From Desulfurellales bacterium (GTDB taxonomy: Bacteria; Campylobacterota_A; Desulfurellia; Desulfurellales; Hippeaceae): a stretch of 64,000 bases of DNA. The stretch is from the NCBI GenBank assembly GCA_027035575.1, contig JALVUQ010000070.1:1-64000 (forward strand), read 5' to 3'. Positions 15,338-23,564 of the stretch are shown piece after piece (positions within the stretch are counted from its first letter, which is position 1; each line of letters starts with the position of its first letter). The notes beneath the pieces are model-generated. The model did no database searches. It was not told the DNA's origin and was given only the letters and a program-made list of their open reading frames with translations. The position numbers and the translations under genes are program-made.

Positions 15338-15359
15338 AGCACGTTTTTACTATTTAAAA

Positions 15360-15806
15360 TTATACATTTAACTTGATTTCAAGAACCGGTTTGGATGACA
15401 AACGCATAACCTTTTCGGTCACGCTTCCAAACATAAATCTCTCCAATCCGCTTTTACCGTGCGCTCCCATAACGATTAAGTCTATGTCGTTTTTATCCGC
15501 AAACTCAACAATTTTCCTTGCTGCATTACCGACCTCAATAACAACCTCAACATCATTGTTTAGGTCATATCTGTTTCTAAAATGCTCTATCTCTTTAAGC
15601 ACCTCTTCCTTCATAGCATTTATAATTTGAGAGGTCGGTAGAGAGGGAACATAGCCTATGGTGGATTGAACATCTCCGATGCAGTGGTAAATATACAACT
15701 TTGCCTTAAACTGCTCGGACAACAACTTGGCATATTTTAACGCATACTCAGAGTTCTCAGAAAGGTCTATGGGGGATAGAATTCTTTTGATGGCTATGGA
15801 GTTCAT
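15360..15806 (-). CDS. Universal stress protein (UspA family)
   Basis: A 148-aa single-domain Usp. It begins IKRILSPIDLSENSEYALKY, with the conserved Asp after the first strand. It carries the ATP-binding signature G-x2-G-x9-G-S/T as GAHGKSGLERFMFGSVTEKV at about 116-135, so it is probably of the nucleotide-binding subclass. A middle segment DVVIEVGNAARKIVEFADK type strand-helix completes the fold. It is followed 15 bases upstream by asd in the same direction and is likely co-transcribed with it. Confidence 0.93.
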   Translation of the reverse strand: MNSIAIKRILSPIDLSENSEYALKYAKLLSEQFKAKLYIYHCIGDVQSTIGYVPSLPTSQIINAMKEEVLKEIEHFRNRYDLNNDVEVVIEVGNAARKIVEFADKNDIDLIVMGAHGKSGLERFMFGSVTEKVMRLSSKPVLEIKLNV

Positions 15807-15821
15807 AGTTCGCCTCCTTTT

Positions 15822-16829
15822 TTATTTATTTATCAGTTTTTCCGCTATCTGAACCGCATTTAAAGCGGCTCCTTTTCTGATTTGGTCTCCCACAACCCAA
15901 AAAGACAACCAGTTAGCCCCGTTTAAATCCTGCCTTATTCTTCCAACCTCACAGTCATCCTTTCCGCTAACAAACAACGGCATAGGATATACGCCTTCTT
16001 GTATGTTATCGACGACCTTAACGCCGGGGAAAGCATCTATTAACTCTTTCGCCTTTTCCGGCTCAATATCGTTTTCAAACTCAACGGTCACAGCCTCTGA
16101 ATGAGCTCTGAAAACCGGAAGCCTGACGCAGGTAGCAGAAACTTTTATATCCTCGTTATGAAGGATTTTTCTTGTTTCGTTTACCATCTTCATTTCCTCT
16201 TTCGTATAGTCGTTGTCGAGAAATATGTCAACCTGCGGTATAACATTAAAGAGAAGCTGATACGGGAACTTTTCCGCCTTGATTTTATTGCCGTTTGCCC
16301 AATCTTTTGCCTGCTGTTTAAGCTCCTCCATAGCTTGAGCCCCTGCCCCCGATGCCGCCTGGTAGGTAGAAACGATTATTCTTTTAACTTTTGAATAATC
16401 ATAAAGAGGTTTTACAGCCATCAACATTATTATCGTAGTACAGTTAGGATTGGCTATTATGCCGTTATGTTTGAATATATCTTCCGGGTTTATTTCGGGA
16501 ACAACCAAAGGTACATCTTTATCCATCCTGAAAGCCGAACTGTTATCAATTACGACCGCGCCGTCTTCAACTGCAAATTTGGCAAATTCTTTGCTTCTTG
16601 CACCGCCTGCGGAAAACAGCGCTATATCTATATTTTTAAACGAATCCTTCGTTAACTTTTCAACTACATACTCTTTATCCTTGAATTTTATCTTTTTACC
16701 GGCTGAGCGACTTGAAGCCAATAATTTAAGATTGTCTATGGGAAAATCTCTGCTTTCCAAAATATTTAACATTTCAACACCTACGGCACCCGTTGCTCCG
16801 ACTACCGCAACATTGTACAAACCGTTCAT
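15822..16829 (-). CDS. asd: Aspartate-semialdehyde dehydrogenase
   Basis: NADP-dependent enzyme that converts aspartyl-4-phosphate to aspartate semialdehyde, the branch point to lysine, diaminopimelate, threonine and methionine. The 335-aa protein begins with the nucleotide-binding VAVVGATGAVGVEML. The active-site Cys is in NPNCTTIIM near residue 130, preceded by VVPEINPE. The His in the C-terminal RVPVFRAHSEAV-like segment (here RLPVFRAHSEAVTVEF) is present. Length is normal. An AGGAGG Shine-Dalgarno precedes the ATG, and a strong promoter lies in the gap to pth. No other genes of the pathway are adjacent. Confidence 0.96.
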   Translation of the reverse strand: MNGLYNVAVVGATGAVGVEMLNILESRDFPIDNLKLLASSRSAGKKIKFKDKEYVVEKLTKDSFKNIDIALFSAGGARSKEFAKFAVEDGAVVIDNSSAFRMDKDVPLVVPEINPEDIFKHNGIIANPNCTTIIMLMAVKPLYDYSKVKRIIVSTYQAASGAGAQAMEELKQQAKDWANGNKIKAEKFPYQLLFNVIPQVDIFLDNDYTKEEMKMVNETRKILHNEDIKVSATCVRLPVFRAHSEAVTVEFENDIEPEKAKELIDAFPGVKVVDNIQEGVYPMPLFVSGKDDCEVGRIRQDLNGANWLSFWVVGDQIRKGAALNAVQIAEKLINK

Positions 16830-16904
16830 AGAAAAACCTCCTGATAAATAGACCTAAAGCACTGTTCTTGCTAAAATAAAATTTAAGCTGTAAAAAGGTA
16901 TGTT

Positions 16905-16933
16905 AGAATACTCAAGTAACTTTCTGCTGTCAA
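16905..16933 (-). promoter_or_regulatory. asd promoter
   Basis: On the minus strand a perfect TTGACA (plus 16928-16933) is followed by 17 bases and TATTCT (plus 16905-16910). This leaves a leader of about 70 bases before asd. No riboswitch fold was recognised in the leader. Confidence 0.65.
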
Positions 16934-16972
16934 TACATTATATCCGATTGCTCTATATTTTGAAATACTGTC

Positions 16973-17554
16973 CTATTTGTCACTATTGTTCTTTTTTGTG
17001 TTATAAACATTCATAGCTTGCGTTAATCCTGTCGAGATTATATCGACAGCCGCATTTTTTGCCCTCTCGATAGAGTCATTAATCACTTTCAATCTTTCTT
17101 GGTCTAAAGAGGAGAGAACATATTCGGAGGCTTCCTTGTTTCTGTCTTTCCCGACACCTATCTTAATTCTGATAAAATTATTACTGCCAAGCGCATCTAT
17201 TACGGATTGAACGCCTTTATGCCCCCCGCTTGAAGAACCCTTTTTAATTCTTATAACACCCAAATTCAAATCTATATCGTCGTGAATCACAATAATATTA
17301 CCTATCTCTATCTTGTAAAAATTAACAAGCAGTCCTACGCTTTTTCCGCTCAAATTCATATAGGTATGAGGCTTTAAAACCACTATTTTATGCAAGCCGT
17401 AAGTGAAATTTCCTACCTGCCCTATGAATTTGGTGCTGAAATTAAAAGAAAAATTAAAAGAAAAAGACAGCAGGTCGCAAACCATAAACCCCACATTGTG
17501 AGGAGTCAGCGCATACCTGCTGTCCGGATTTCCCAAGCCAACAATAGCGTACAT
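16973..17554 (-). CDS. pth: Peptidyl-tRNA hydrolase
   Basis: Recycles peptidyl-tRNAs released from stalled ribosomes. The 193-aa protein starts MYAIVGLGNPDSRYALTPHN, with the catalytic His20 equivalent in TPHNVGF. KPHTYMNLSGKSV, VIHDDIDLNLG (catalytic Asp) and GSSSGGHKGVQSVI follow in order. The order and spacing match bacterial Pth1. It lies 11 bases after rplY, a common bacterial pairing (rplY/ctc-pth), in an operon that starts with tRNA-Gln and prs. The short 5' segment includes the repeated SFNFSFNFS, a local in-frame repeat. Confidence 0.95.
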   Translation of the reverse strand: MYAIVGLGNPDSRYALTPHNVGFMVCDLLSFSFNFSFNFSTKFIGQVGNFTYGLHKIVVLKPHTYMNLSGKSVGLLVNFYKIEIGNIIVIHDDIDLNLGVIRIKKGSSSGGHKGVQSVIDALGSNNFIRIKIGVGKDRNKEASEYVLSSLDQERLKVINDSIERAKNAAVDIISTGLTQAMNVYNTKKNNSDK

Positions 17555-17565
17555 TAAAACTAATT

Positions 17566-18168
17566 TTACTGCTCTTCTTCTGTCTCTTCCTCTTCTTCTG
17601 TCTCTTCCTCGGTTTCTTCTTCCTCCTGAGTCTTTCCTAAGATAGCAACAAGCGTGAAGTTCTTGGTTGATTTAACCTCAACTCCCTTTGGCATATCCAA
17701 ATCGAATACGTGCAGAACATCACCTATATTCATATCGCTTATGTCAACCACTATCTCGTTGGGTATTGCTTCAGGCAGAGCTATAACCGTAATTCTCTTT
17801 CTCGGCTGATAGAGGTCTCCTCCGAGTTTAACACCCTTAGCCTCACCTGTCAGCTTAATGGGGATATCAACCGTAATGGGTTTGCCTTCCGTTAATTTAT
17901 AAAAATCTATATGCACTATATCGTCTGTTACAGGGTGCCACTGTATGGATTTAACAACAACATTATAGCTTTCTCCGCTTTCCAATTTGAGCTCAAACCT
18001 GTCATTCCTTCTGCTTTTTCTGAGTCCCGCAAGCAGTTGGGATTTGTCCAACTCTATATGCTTGTTTTCAAAATCTATTCCGTAAACAACACCGGGAACC
18101 TTTCCGTTTCTCCTCATTCTTCTTGATACCTTGGTTCCAACTTCTCTTTCTTTGGCAGTAATAATCAT
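17566..18168 (-). CDS. rplY: 50S ribosomal protein L25/general stress protein Ctc
   Basis: A 200-aa two-domain L25 of the CTC type. The N-terminal 5S-rRNA-binding domain (AKEREVGTKVSRRMRRNGKV, then VPGVVYG) occupies about 1-90. The C-terminal beta-barrel TL5 domain extends to about 180 with VDIPIKLTGEAKGVKLGGDL. The protein ends in an almost pure Glu/Thr tail encoded by a repetitive GAA/ACA run at 17566-17620. Such acidic tails occur in some CTC proteins, but this one is especially regular. A GAGGAG Shine-Dalgarno is present. It sits between prs and pth in a conserved order. Confidence 0.95.
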   Translation of the reverse strand: MIITAKEREVGTKVSRRMRRNGKVPGVVYGIDFENKHIELDKSQLLAGLRKSRRNDRFELKLESGESYNVVVKSIQWHPVTDDIVHIDFYKLTEGKPITVDIPIKLTGEAKGVKLGGDLYQPRKRITVIALPEAIPNEIVVDISDMNIGDVLHVFDLDMPKGVEVKSTKNFTLVAILGKTQEEEETEEETEEEEETEEEQ

Positions 18169-18199
18169 TTTGCTTCAACTCCTCATAATTCAAAAGTTT

Positions 18200-19135
18200 T
18201 TATTCAAAAATAGCGCTTAATGACTCCTTATGATAAACCCTTCTTATCGCTTCGCCTATTAACGCTCCTACAGACAGAACCTTGATTTTATTCGTGTTTT
18301 CTTTGTGTTTAAACTTAATGGTGTTTGTCGTTGCAATTTCAACAATGGGCGAGTTGTTAATTTTCTCTATGGCATCCCCGCTTAGTACGGGATGGCTGCA
18401 GCACGCATAGACCTCTTTTGCTCCCTCTTTTTGAAGAGCAAATGCAGCGTTTGTAAGTGTTCCTGCCGTATCTATAATATCATCAACGACAATTGCGGTT
18501 TTACCTTTAACCTCGCCTATTATGTGCATTATTTTGCTCACGTTGGGCTTGGGTCTTCTTTTGTCTATTATTGCAATCGTACAACCCAATTTTTTTGCGT
18601 AGTACCTTGCCCTCTCGACACCTCCGGCATCGGGAGAAACTATCACTATATCTTTAAAATTTTTATTGTTTATGTAATTTAAAAGTATCGGGGCGGCATA
18701 GAGATGGTCAACGGGGATATTAAAAAATCCCTGTATCTGTCCTGCGTGCAAATCCATAGATATTATTCTGTGAGCCCCTGCAACAGTTATCAAATCCGCA
18801 ATCAACTTAGCGGATATGGGAACCCTCGGTGCAACTTTCCTGTCCTGCCTTGCGTATGCGTAGTAAGGTATTACAACATTGACCGATTTTGCACTTGACC
18901 TTTTCAGCGCATCAAGCGTGACAAGAAGTTCCATTATATTGTCGTTTACGGGATAGGATAGAGACTGAATAACAAAAACATCATCTCCCCTGACACTTTC
19001 GTCTATCTGAACATATACCTCACCGTCGCTAAATCTCGATATTTCGGTTTTTGTAAGAGGTTTACCGAGATAACCGCTTACCTCTTCAGCCAACTCCATA
19101 TTAGCAGTCCCGCTAATCAGCTTTAAATCTATCAT
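18200..19135 (-). CDS. prs: Ribose-phosphate pyrophosphokinase
   Basis: Makes phosphoribosyl pyrophosphate from ribose 5-phosphate and ATP for nucleotide, histidine and tryptophan synthesis. The 311-aa protein shows SRFSDGEVYVQIDESVRGDD near residue 35-55, the ATP-binding YYAYARQDRK, the metal-binding MDLHAGQIQGFF, and the PRPP loop VVDDIIDTAGT. These are class I PRPP synthetase signatures. It lies 23 bases after tRNA-Gln and 31 before rplY. The order prs-rplY-pth is seen widely in bacteria. Its product feeds Hpt encoded at about 62 kb. Confidence 0.97.
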   Translation of the reverse strand: MIDLKLISGTANMELAEEVSGYLGKPLTKTEISRFSDGEVYVQIDESVRGDDVFVIQSLSYPVNDNIMELLVTLDALKRSSAKSVNVVIPYYAYARQDRKVAPRVPISAKLIADLITVAGAHRIISMDLHAGQIQGFFNIPVDHLYAAPILLNYINNKNFKDIVIVSPDAGGVERARYYAKKLGCTIAIIDKRRPKPNVSKIMHIIGEVKGKTAIVVDDIIDTAGTLTNAAFALQKEGAKEVYACCSHPVLSGDAIEKINNSPIVEIATTNTIKFKHKENTNKIKVLSVGALIGEAIRRVYHKESLSAIFE

Positions 19136-19158
19136 TACCTCTCTCTTTACCAGATAAA

Positions 19159-19232
19159 TGGCTGGGGTGGGTGGATTCGAACCACCGATCGAGGATCCAA
19201 AGTCCTCTGCCTTGCCGCTTGGCTACACCCCA
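19159..19232 (-). tRNA. tRNA-Gln (anticodon UUG)
   Basis: The minus strand folds as a standard cloverleaf: acceptor TGGGGTG / CACCCCA, D-arm GCCAAGCGGC, anticodon loop CTTTGGA (anticodon TTG), T-arm GGTTCGAATCC, discriminator G and an encoded CCA. It sits between the spoVG terminator and prs with no terminator after it, so it is probably processed from the prs transcript. Confidence 0.97.
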
Positions 19233-19234
19233 AT

Positions 19235-19258
19235 AAAAAGACCGCAAAAAAGCGGTCT
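19235..19258 (-). terminator. Rho-independent terminator of spoVG
   Basis: Stem AGACCGC / GCGGTCT (19239-19245 and 19252-19258) with a loop of six is followed on the minus strand by TTTTTA. It ends the spoVG transcript just upstream of tRNA-Gln. Confidence 0.85.
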
Positions 19259-19267
19259 CATTGTTAT

Positions 19268-19549
19268 TTAGGCTTCTTCTTCCTCTTCGGTTTGAGCCAT
19301 AACCTTTTCATACTCGCCTAAAACGGCACTTTCAAGCTTTTGCCTCATCTCGTTGTTTAGAGGATGGGCAACATCCTTAAAACTTCCGTCTTTCATTTTT
19401 CTCGACGGCATAGCAACAAACAAGCCTTTCTGTCCGCTAATGATTTTCAAGTCTCTTACCACAAACTCATTGTCAAAAATTACCGTTGCAAAACCCTTTA
19501 ATTTTTCGTCACCTTCGATAGGACTAACTCTTACCTCTGTAATTTCCAT
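19268..19549 (-). CDS. spoVG: Septation regulator/nucleic-acid-binding protein SpoVG
   Basis: A 93-aa SpoVG-family protein. It begins MEITEVRVSPIEGDEKLKGF, followed by FVVRDLKIISGQKG-type strands and the DNA/RNA-contact MPSRKMKDGSFKDVAHPLN motif, and ends in an acidic tail (EEEEEA). In Gram-positives it affects septation and gene expression. Many non-sporulating bacteria carry it, often next to ispE as here. It lies 6 bases downstream of ispE in the same operon. Confidence 0.95.
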   Translation of the reverse strand: MEITEVRVSPIEGDEKLKGFATVIFDNEFVVRDLKIISGQKGLFVAMPSRKMKDGSFKDVAHPLNNEMRQKLESAVLGEYEKVMAQTEEEEEA

Positions 19550-19555
19550 AAAGCT

Positions 19556-20413
19556 TTACCTTCCTTTTTTTGAGAAATTTGCTGTTTTAAAAACCACACC
19601 CTTCGACACCAAAAAATCTTCGACCTCTCTTCCCGCTCTCACCTCCGGATTAATAATTGAAAATATACTTGCTCCGCTACCGGATAGTAGCGCATTACCG
19701 AAAAAACCAAACAAAACTCTCTTAATTTCTCTCAATTCTTCAAACTCTGCCAAGGCAGCCCTTTCCAAATCGTTGTGAAGCTGCAGCTTGATTTTTTCAA
19801 GACTACAATTGCCGACACCGACAACAAATGGCATTTTATTAATAGGTTTGCCACTTGTCAACAATAATTTTGAATAAATCAGAGCTGTGCTGACATTTAT
19901 ATTAGGTATTGCAAGAAAAACGGAGTGATTTTTCGTATCGCACTCGATTGGAGTTAATATTTCTCCTCTTCCTTGAGCAATTGCAGCAGGTTTTTTACAT
20001 AAAAAAAACGGCACATCGCTTCCAAGCATTGCTGCCAAACCGTGCAGTTTATCGTCGGTCAACGGAAAATCGAACATCTCGTTTAACATTTTAAGCGTAT
20101 ATGCCGCATTCGAGCTCCCGCCTCCAAGCCCGCTTCCCATAGGAATCTGTTTTTCTATCTCAATAGAAACCTGCGGTTTGATTTTTGCATTCTCAAAAAA
20201 CAGCTTTGCGGCTTTATAGGCAAGGTTTTTTTCGTTATTTAACTCCTTTTTGTTTGTTACAATCTCTATGGAAAATTTATCGGTTTTTTTGATTTTAATG
20301 TAATCGAAAAAGTCTATTTTGTGCATAAGCGAATACAACTCGTGATACCCGTCTTGTCTTTTTCTTAAAACATATAAAAACAGGTTGATTTTTGCAGGGG
20401 ATTTTTCAATCAA
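19556..20413 (-). CDS. ispE: 4-diphosphocytidyl-2-C-methyl-D-erythritol kinase
   Basis: GHMP kinase of the non-mevalonate isoprenoid pathway. The 285-aa protein has SPAKINLFLYVLRKRQDGYH at the N-terminus (catalytic Lys and Asp context), the ATP loop IPMGSGLGGGSSNAAY near residue 87-103, and LGSDVPFFL. GSGASIF is the third motif. It overlaps the upstream amidohydrolase gene by 4 bases and precedes spoVG. Presence of IspE implies the MEP route in this organism. Confidence 0.96.
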   Translation of the reverse strand: MIEKSPAKINLFLYVLRKRQDGYHELYSLMHKIDFFDYIKIKKTDKFSIEIVTNKKELNNEKNLAYKAAKLFFENAKIKPQVSIEIEKQIPMGSGLGGGSSNAAYTLKMLNEMFDFPLTDDKLHGLAAMLGSDVPFFLCKKPAAIAQGRGEILTPIECDTKNHSVFLAIPNINVSTALIYSKLLLTSGKPINKMPFVVGVGNCSLEKIKLQLHNDLERAALAEFEELREIKRVLFGFFGNALLSGSGASIFSIINPEVRAGREVEDFLVSKGVVFKTANFSKKGR

Positions 20414-21666
20414 AACATAGCTCCGAGTTTTTTAGCCATAGCTTTGACGTCGAACTTTACTTTCTCTTCGTCTATAAATAAGAATTCTCCGTTTTTCAAA
20501 ACTATTTTGCCGTTAATGATAACGGTTGAGACATCCCTCGAATTTGCCGCATAAGCAAGATAGGAATAGGGGTTGAAAATAGGCACAGCCTCAAAACCGT
20601 CGAGCTTTACAACGGCTATATCCGCATCAAAACCCTCTTTTAGTTTGCCGGATGTTTCAAAAACGGAATTTGTGCCTATTTGAAATGTCTTTTTTGCATC
20701 TACTGCCGTTTCATCATAATTTATCGCCTTTTGAACAAGGCTTGAAACCCTCAACTCCTCCAATATGTCTAGGTTGTTATTGCTCGCCGGACCGTCAGTT
20801 CCTATAAAAACATCTATTCCTTTGTTGATAATCTTGTAAATAGGAGCTATACCGCTAGCCAGTTTGAGATTGCTTTGCGGAACATTTATGACATTGGCTT
20901 TGTACTGCTTCATCATATCTATATCTTCATCGCTGCTTACAACGCAGTGTGCAAGGTATATATCGCGCTCCAGCAAACCTGTATCCCTTAAAACCTCCAT
21001 AGGTCTTTTTTTGTGTTTTTCCATACACATTTCAACTTCGCTTTTTGTTTCGTTGACGTGCGTATGAACAATGAATCCTTCGCTTGCTTCGGCAATTTTT
21101 TTTAAGCTTTCCCCTGTAAGCGTATAGGTGGAGTGAGGAGAAAAGGCAACCTTAATCGTATCGCTTTCAAACTCTCTTTTTAGTGAAAAAGTTTTGGAGA
21201 TAGCTTCGTCAACATCTGCACAATCAGGCGTTTTGAAGTCTATAATTCCCTCTCCTACAACACCCTTCATTCCTATCTCCAAAGCCGCCTTTGCAACCTC
21301 CTCTTCAAAGAAATACATATCCATAAAACAACCTGTAGCGCTTCTAATCATCTCAAGCATAGACAGTTTGGAGCAAATATAGACCATATCTTTATTTACA
21401 TACTTGGCTTCGCTTGGAAATATGTGGTTATTAAGCCAATCCATCAAAGACAAATCATCAGCCATCCCTCGAAAAAGACTCATAGCACTATGGGTATGGG
21501 CGTTGCAGAATGTCGGCATAACAAGACACTCTTTTGCATCTATAATATCGTCTGTCTTCTCTTTTATGTTTTTATCCATCTTTTTTATCTTGTTTTTTTC
21601 AATCAATATATCGTATATGCCCTCTTGCTCACCCAAGCAGTAACCGTTTTTAATTAAAATACTCAT
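20410..21666 (-). CDS. mtaD: Amidohydrolase, 5'-methylthioadenosine/S-adenosylhomocysteine deaminase type
   Basis: A 418-aa metal-dependent hydrolase of the ATZ/TRZ group. Metal ligands are visible: CNAHTHSAMSLFRGMADDL near residue 55-73, IVHTHVNETKSEVE, and IGTDGPASNNNLD. These match MtaD/SAH deaminases, which convert 5'-methylthioadenosine or S-adenosylhomocysteine to the inosine form. Overlaps of 4 bases with ispE and with the purine nucleoside phosphorylase gene tie all three together. With that phosphorylase and Hpt it could channel deaminated nucleosides to IMP. The exact substrate (MTA, SAH or adenosine) is inference. Confidence 0.88.
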   Translation of the reverse strand: MSILIKNGYCLGEQEGIYDILIEKNKIKKMDKNIKEKTDDIIDAKECLVMPTFCNAHTHSAMSLFRGMADDLSLMDWLNNHIFPSEAKYVNKDMVYICSKLSMLEMIRSATGCFMDMYFFEEEVAKAALEIGMKGVVGEGIIDFKTPDCADVDEAISKTFSLKREFESDTIKVAFSPHSTYTLTGESLKKIAEASEGFIVHTHVNETKSEVEMCMEKHKKRPMEVLRDTGLLERDIYLAHCVVSSDEDIDMMKQYKANVINVPQSNLKLASGIAPIYKIINKGIDVFIGTDGPASNNNLDILEELRVSSLVQKAINYDETAVDAKKTFQIGTNSVFETSGKLKEGFDADIAVVKLDGFEAVPIFNPYSYLAYAANSRDVSTVIINGKIVLKNGEFLFIDEEKVKFDVKAMAKKLGAMF

Positions 21667-22469
21667 ACAACCTCTAAAAATCTGTTAATTAAAAAGGAGA
21701 GTTCGTCGGATGATTTTTGTGCCGCCTCTATAACAGCCTCAAGCGGTGCTTTTTGCATACAGTCCGGGCGGTTGACATTGGTGATAACGGATATGGATAG
21801 ACAGGGTATTTTCATATGGTTAACAGCTATAACCTCAGGCACGGTTGACATACCGATTGCATCTGCTCCAATCATTCTGAAAAAACGTGTTTCTGCCGGC
21901 GTCTCCATCGAAGGACCGCTGACACCGATATACACGCCCTCCTTTAACTCTATTTTATTGTTCAAAGCCGTTTCTTTCAATATCTTTATATATTTTTTAC
22001 TGTACGGCTCGCTCATATCGGGAAATTTTCCACCAAGCTCATCTATATTTTTTCCCTTCAGAGGATTAACACCTGTCATATTTATATGGTCGGTTACGAC
22101 CATCAAATCTCCCCGATTGAAATTTATGTTTAAACCGCCCGCTGCATTTGTCAAAATAACGAGTTTTGCTTTTGCCATACCCAGCAGTCTCGGCAAAAAG
22201 ACAACCTCATTCATAGAATATTCCTCGTAGTAGTGAAATCGCCCGTGAGCAACCGCAATATTTTTAGCTCCTATTTGTCCGAACTCAAAAAAACCTTTGT
22301 GTGAAGGCGTTGTTGGCTTGGGCATATTCGGAATTTCACCGTAGCTCAATGTTTTTTTATTATCACACTCAAGTTTTATATCTATACCCGTTCCGGTTAT
22401 AACTGCAATATCTATAGTTCCCAGCTTTTTAACAAAAACATCCCTTGCTTTTCTTAGCTTTTCAAACAT
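21663..22469 (-). CDS. punA: Purine nucleoside phosphorylase (trimeric, PNP-I type)
   Basis: Phosphorolyses purine (inosine/guanosine-type) nucleosides to base plus ribose 1-phosphate. The 268-aa protein has LPRLLGMAKAKLVILTNAAG with the phosphate-binding context GRFHYYE, and the diagnostic VSGPSMETPAETRFFRMIGA followed by GMSTVPEVIAVNH. The Asn of SVITN points to 6-oxopurine specificity, rather than the Asp of methylthioadenosine phosphorylases. The ATG at 22469 has GAGGTGG before it; GTG codons 6 and 9 bases upstream are less likely. The next gene is an adenosine-type deaminase, so methylthioinosine is a plausible extra substrate. Confidence 0.88.
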   Translation of the reverse strand: MFEKLRKARDVFVKKLGTIDIAVITGTGIDIKLECDNKKTLSYGEIPNMPKPTTPSHKGFFEFGQIGAKNIAVAHGRFHYYEEYSMNEVVFLPRLLGMAKAKLVILTNAAGGLNINFNRGDLMVVTDHINMTGVNPLKGKNIDELGGKFPDMSEPYSKKYIKILKETALNNKIELKEGVYIGVSGPSMETPAETRFFRMIGADAIGMSTVPEVIAVNHMKIPCLSISVITNVNRPDCMQKAPLEAVIEAAQKSSDELSFLINRFLEVV

Positions 22470-22524
22470 AACCACCACCTCTTAACGGCTCTTTAATAAC
22501 ACTTACCATATCTTACAGGTAAAA

Positions 22525-23550
22525 TCAAAAAACAGCAGTGTCGTTTTCAAGCAGCATAATAAGCCTCTCCACGCCGACGGCTATACCCGACATTGCAGGA
22601 ATACCAATCTTCACAGCTTTGAAAAATTCCTTATCGGAGTTTGTAAATCTGCTTTCTATATTCTCATAACTGTTTTCCTCATCATAGCAGTTGGCAAGCT
22701 CAACACCGGCAATGTACGTTTCAAACCTCTTTGCATAACCGTTTTCTATTTTAGCCAAAGCAGCCCTCTCTTTGGGGAAATTATACACAACAACAGGATG
22801 TTCCAAGCCGAGATTCTTCTCAATCTTCAATGAAAAGACAGCATCCAGAATATCCGGTTTGTTTACGTCTCCTTCTATATTAAAATCCCTTTTAGCCTGT
22901 AAGGAATCGAAATTTTCAATATCTATTCCGACAAACCGTTCAAACAGAGTTTTGTACTCTACATATTCTATTTTTTCCAAATCTATGTGACGGTCTAAAT
23001 AGTCCAAACTGCTTTTAGCGTTTAAATATTTTATCAACTCTATAAAATCACCTATTATCTCTTTGTGCGTTTCAAGCGGTCTGTACCACTCCAAAATCAA
23101 AAACTCTCTCTTGTGGAGACTGTTTATTTCATCGTTTCTGTAGGCAAAGCAGAGTTCAAAAACCTTATCAAATCCTAAGGATACGAGCTTTTTTATCTCA
23201 ACCTCCGGTGAGGGTGCAAGGTATCCGTAGGGTGTTTTCATCAAAGATATGTTTTCTTCCTGCAAAACGGAATCTTTTAGCTTGGGTGTTGCAACCTCCA
23301 AAAACCCTTTTTGCTCAAAAAATCTTCTGATTTTTTTCAAATAGTCAAACTTCTTTTTTAAACGCTTAAAATGTTCTTCATTTTGTTTGCGGTTGTATAT
23401 TTCCTTGCACTCGGTTATGAGGTTGTCGTTTTTATCGATTATATCGCCTATTTTGTGTTTTGAAGCAAAGTCCAATCTAATCTGCTGCCCGTTTATCCAA
23501 AGAAGTGTTGACTTTTTACCAACTTTTAATATTCTACCATAGACACTCAT
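22525..23550 (-). CDS. epmA: EF-P lysine ligase-like protein (EpmA/GenX, class II LysRS-like)
   Basis: A 341-aa protein built on the class II lysyl-tRNA synthetase catalytic core without a full anticodon-binding domain. Motif 1 region IRRFFEQKGFLEVATPKL, motif 2 CFAYRNDEINSLHKREFLIL, and motif 3 GIAVGVERLIMLL are all present. EpmA attaches beta-lysine to elongation factor P. Here the N-terminal 50 residues (VGKKSTLLWINGQQIRLDFA) look like a reduced OB-like stretch, which makes it slightly longer than the Escherichia coli enzyme (325 aa). No efp or epmB is in the window. Its ATG lies just 14 bases from that of divergent gmhA, and no Shine-Dalgarno is evident. Confidence 0.85.
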   Translation of the reverse strand: MSVYGRILKVGKKSTLLWINGQQIRLDFASKHKIGDIIDKNDNLITECKEIYNRKQNEEHFKRLKKKFDYLKKIRRFFEQKGFLEVATPKLKDSVLQEENISLMKTPYGYLAPSPEVEIKKLVSLGFDKVFELCFAYRNDEINSLHKREFLILEWYRPLETHKEIIGDFIELIKYLNAKSSLDYLDRHIDLEKIEYVEYKTLFERFVGIDIENFDSLQAKRDFNIEGDVNKPDILDAVFSLKIEKNLGLEHPVVVYNFPKERAALAKIENGYAKRFETYIAGVELANCYDEENSYENIESRFTNSDKEFFKAVKIGIPAMSGIAVGVERLIMLLENDTAVF

Positions 23551-23564
23551 TTGAGGAGTATTTT

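Noticed and set aside
16830-16972. Lysine riboswitch before asd
   Set aside because: The leader after the promoter is about 70 bases and no riboswitch-like fold is seen; a normal promoter explains the region.
21663-22469. Methylthioadenosine phosphorylase identity for the PNP
   Set aside because: GPSMETPAET and SVITN match PNP-I; methylthioadenosine phosphorylases carry GPQFSTRAES-like and Asp-based motifs.
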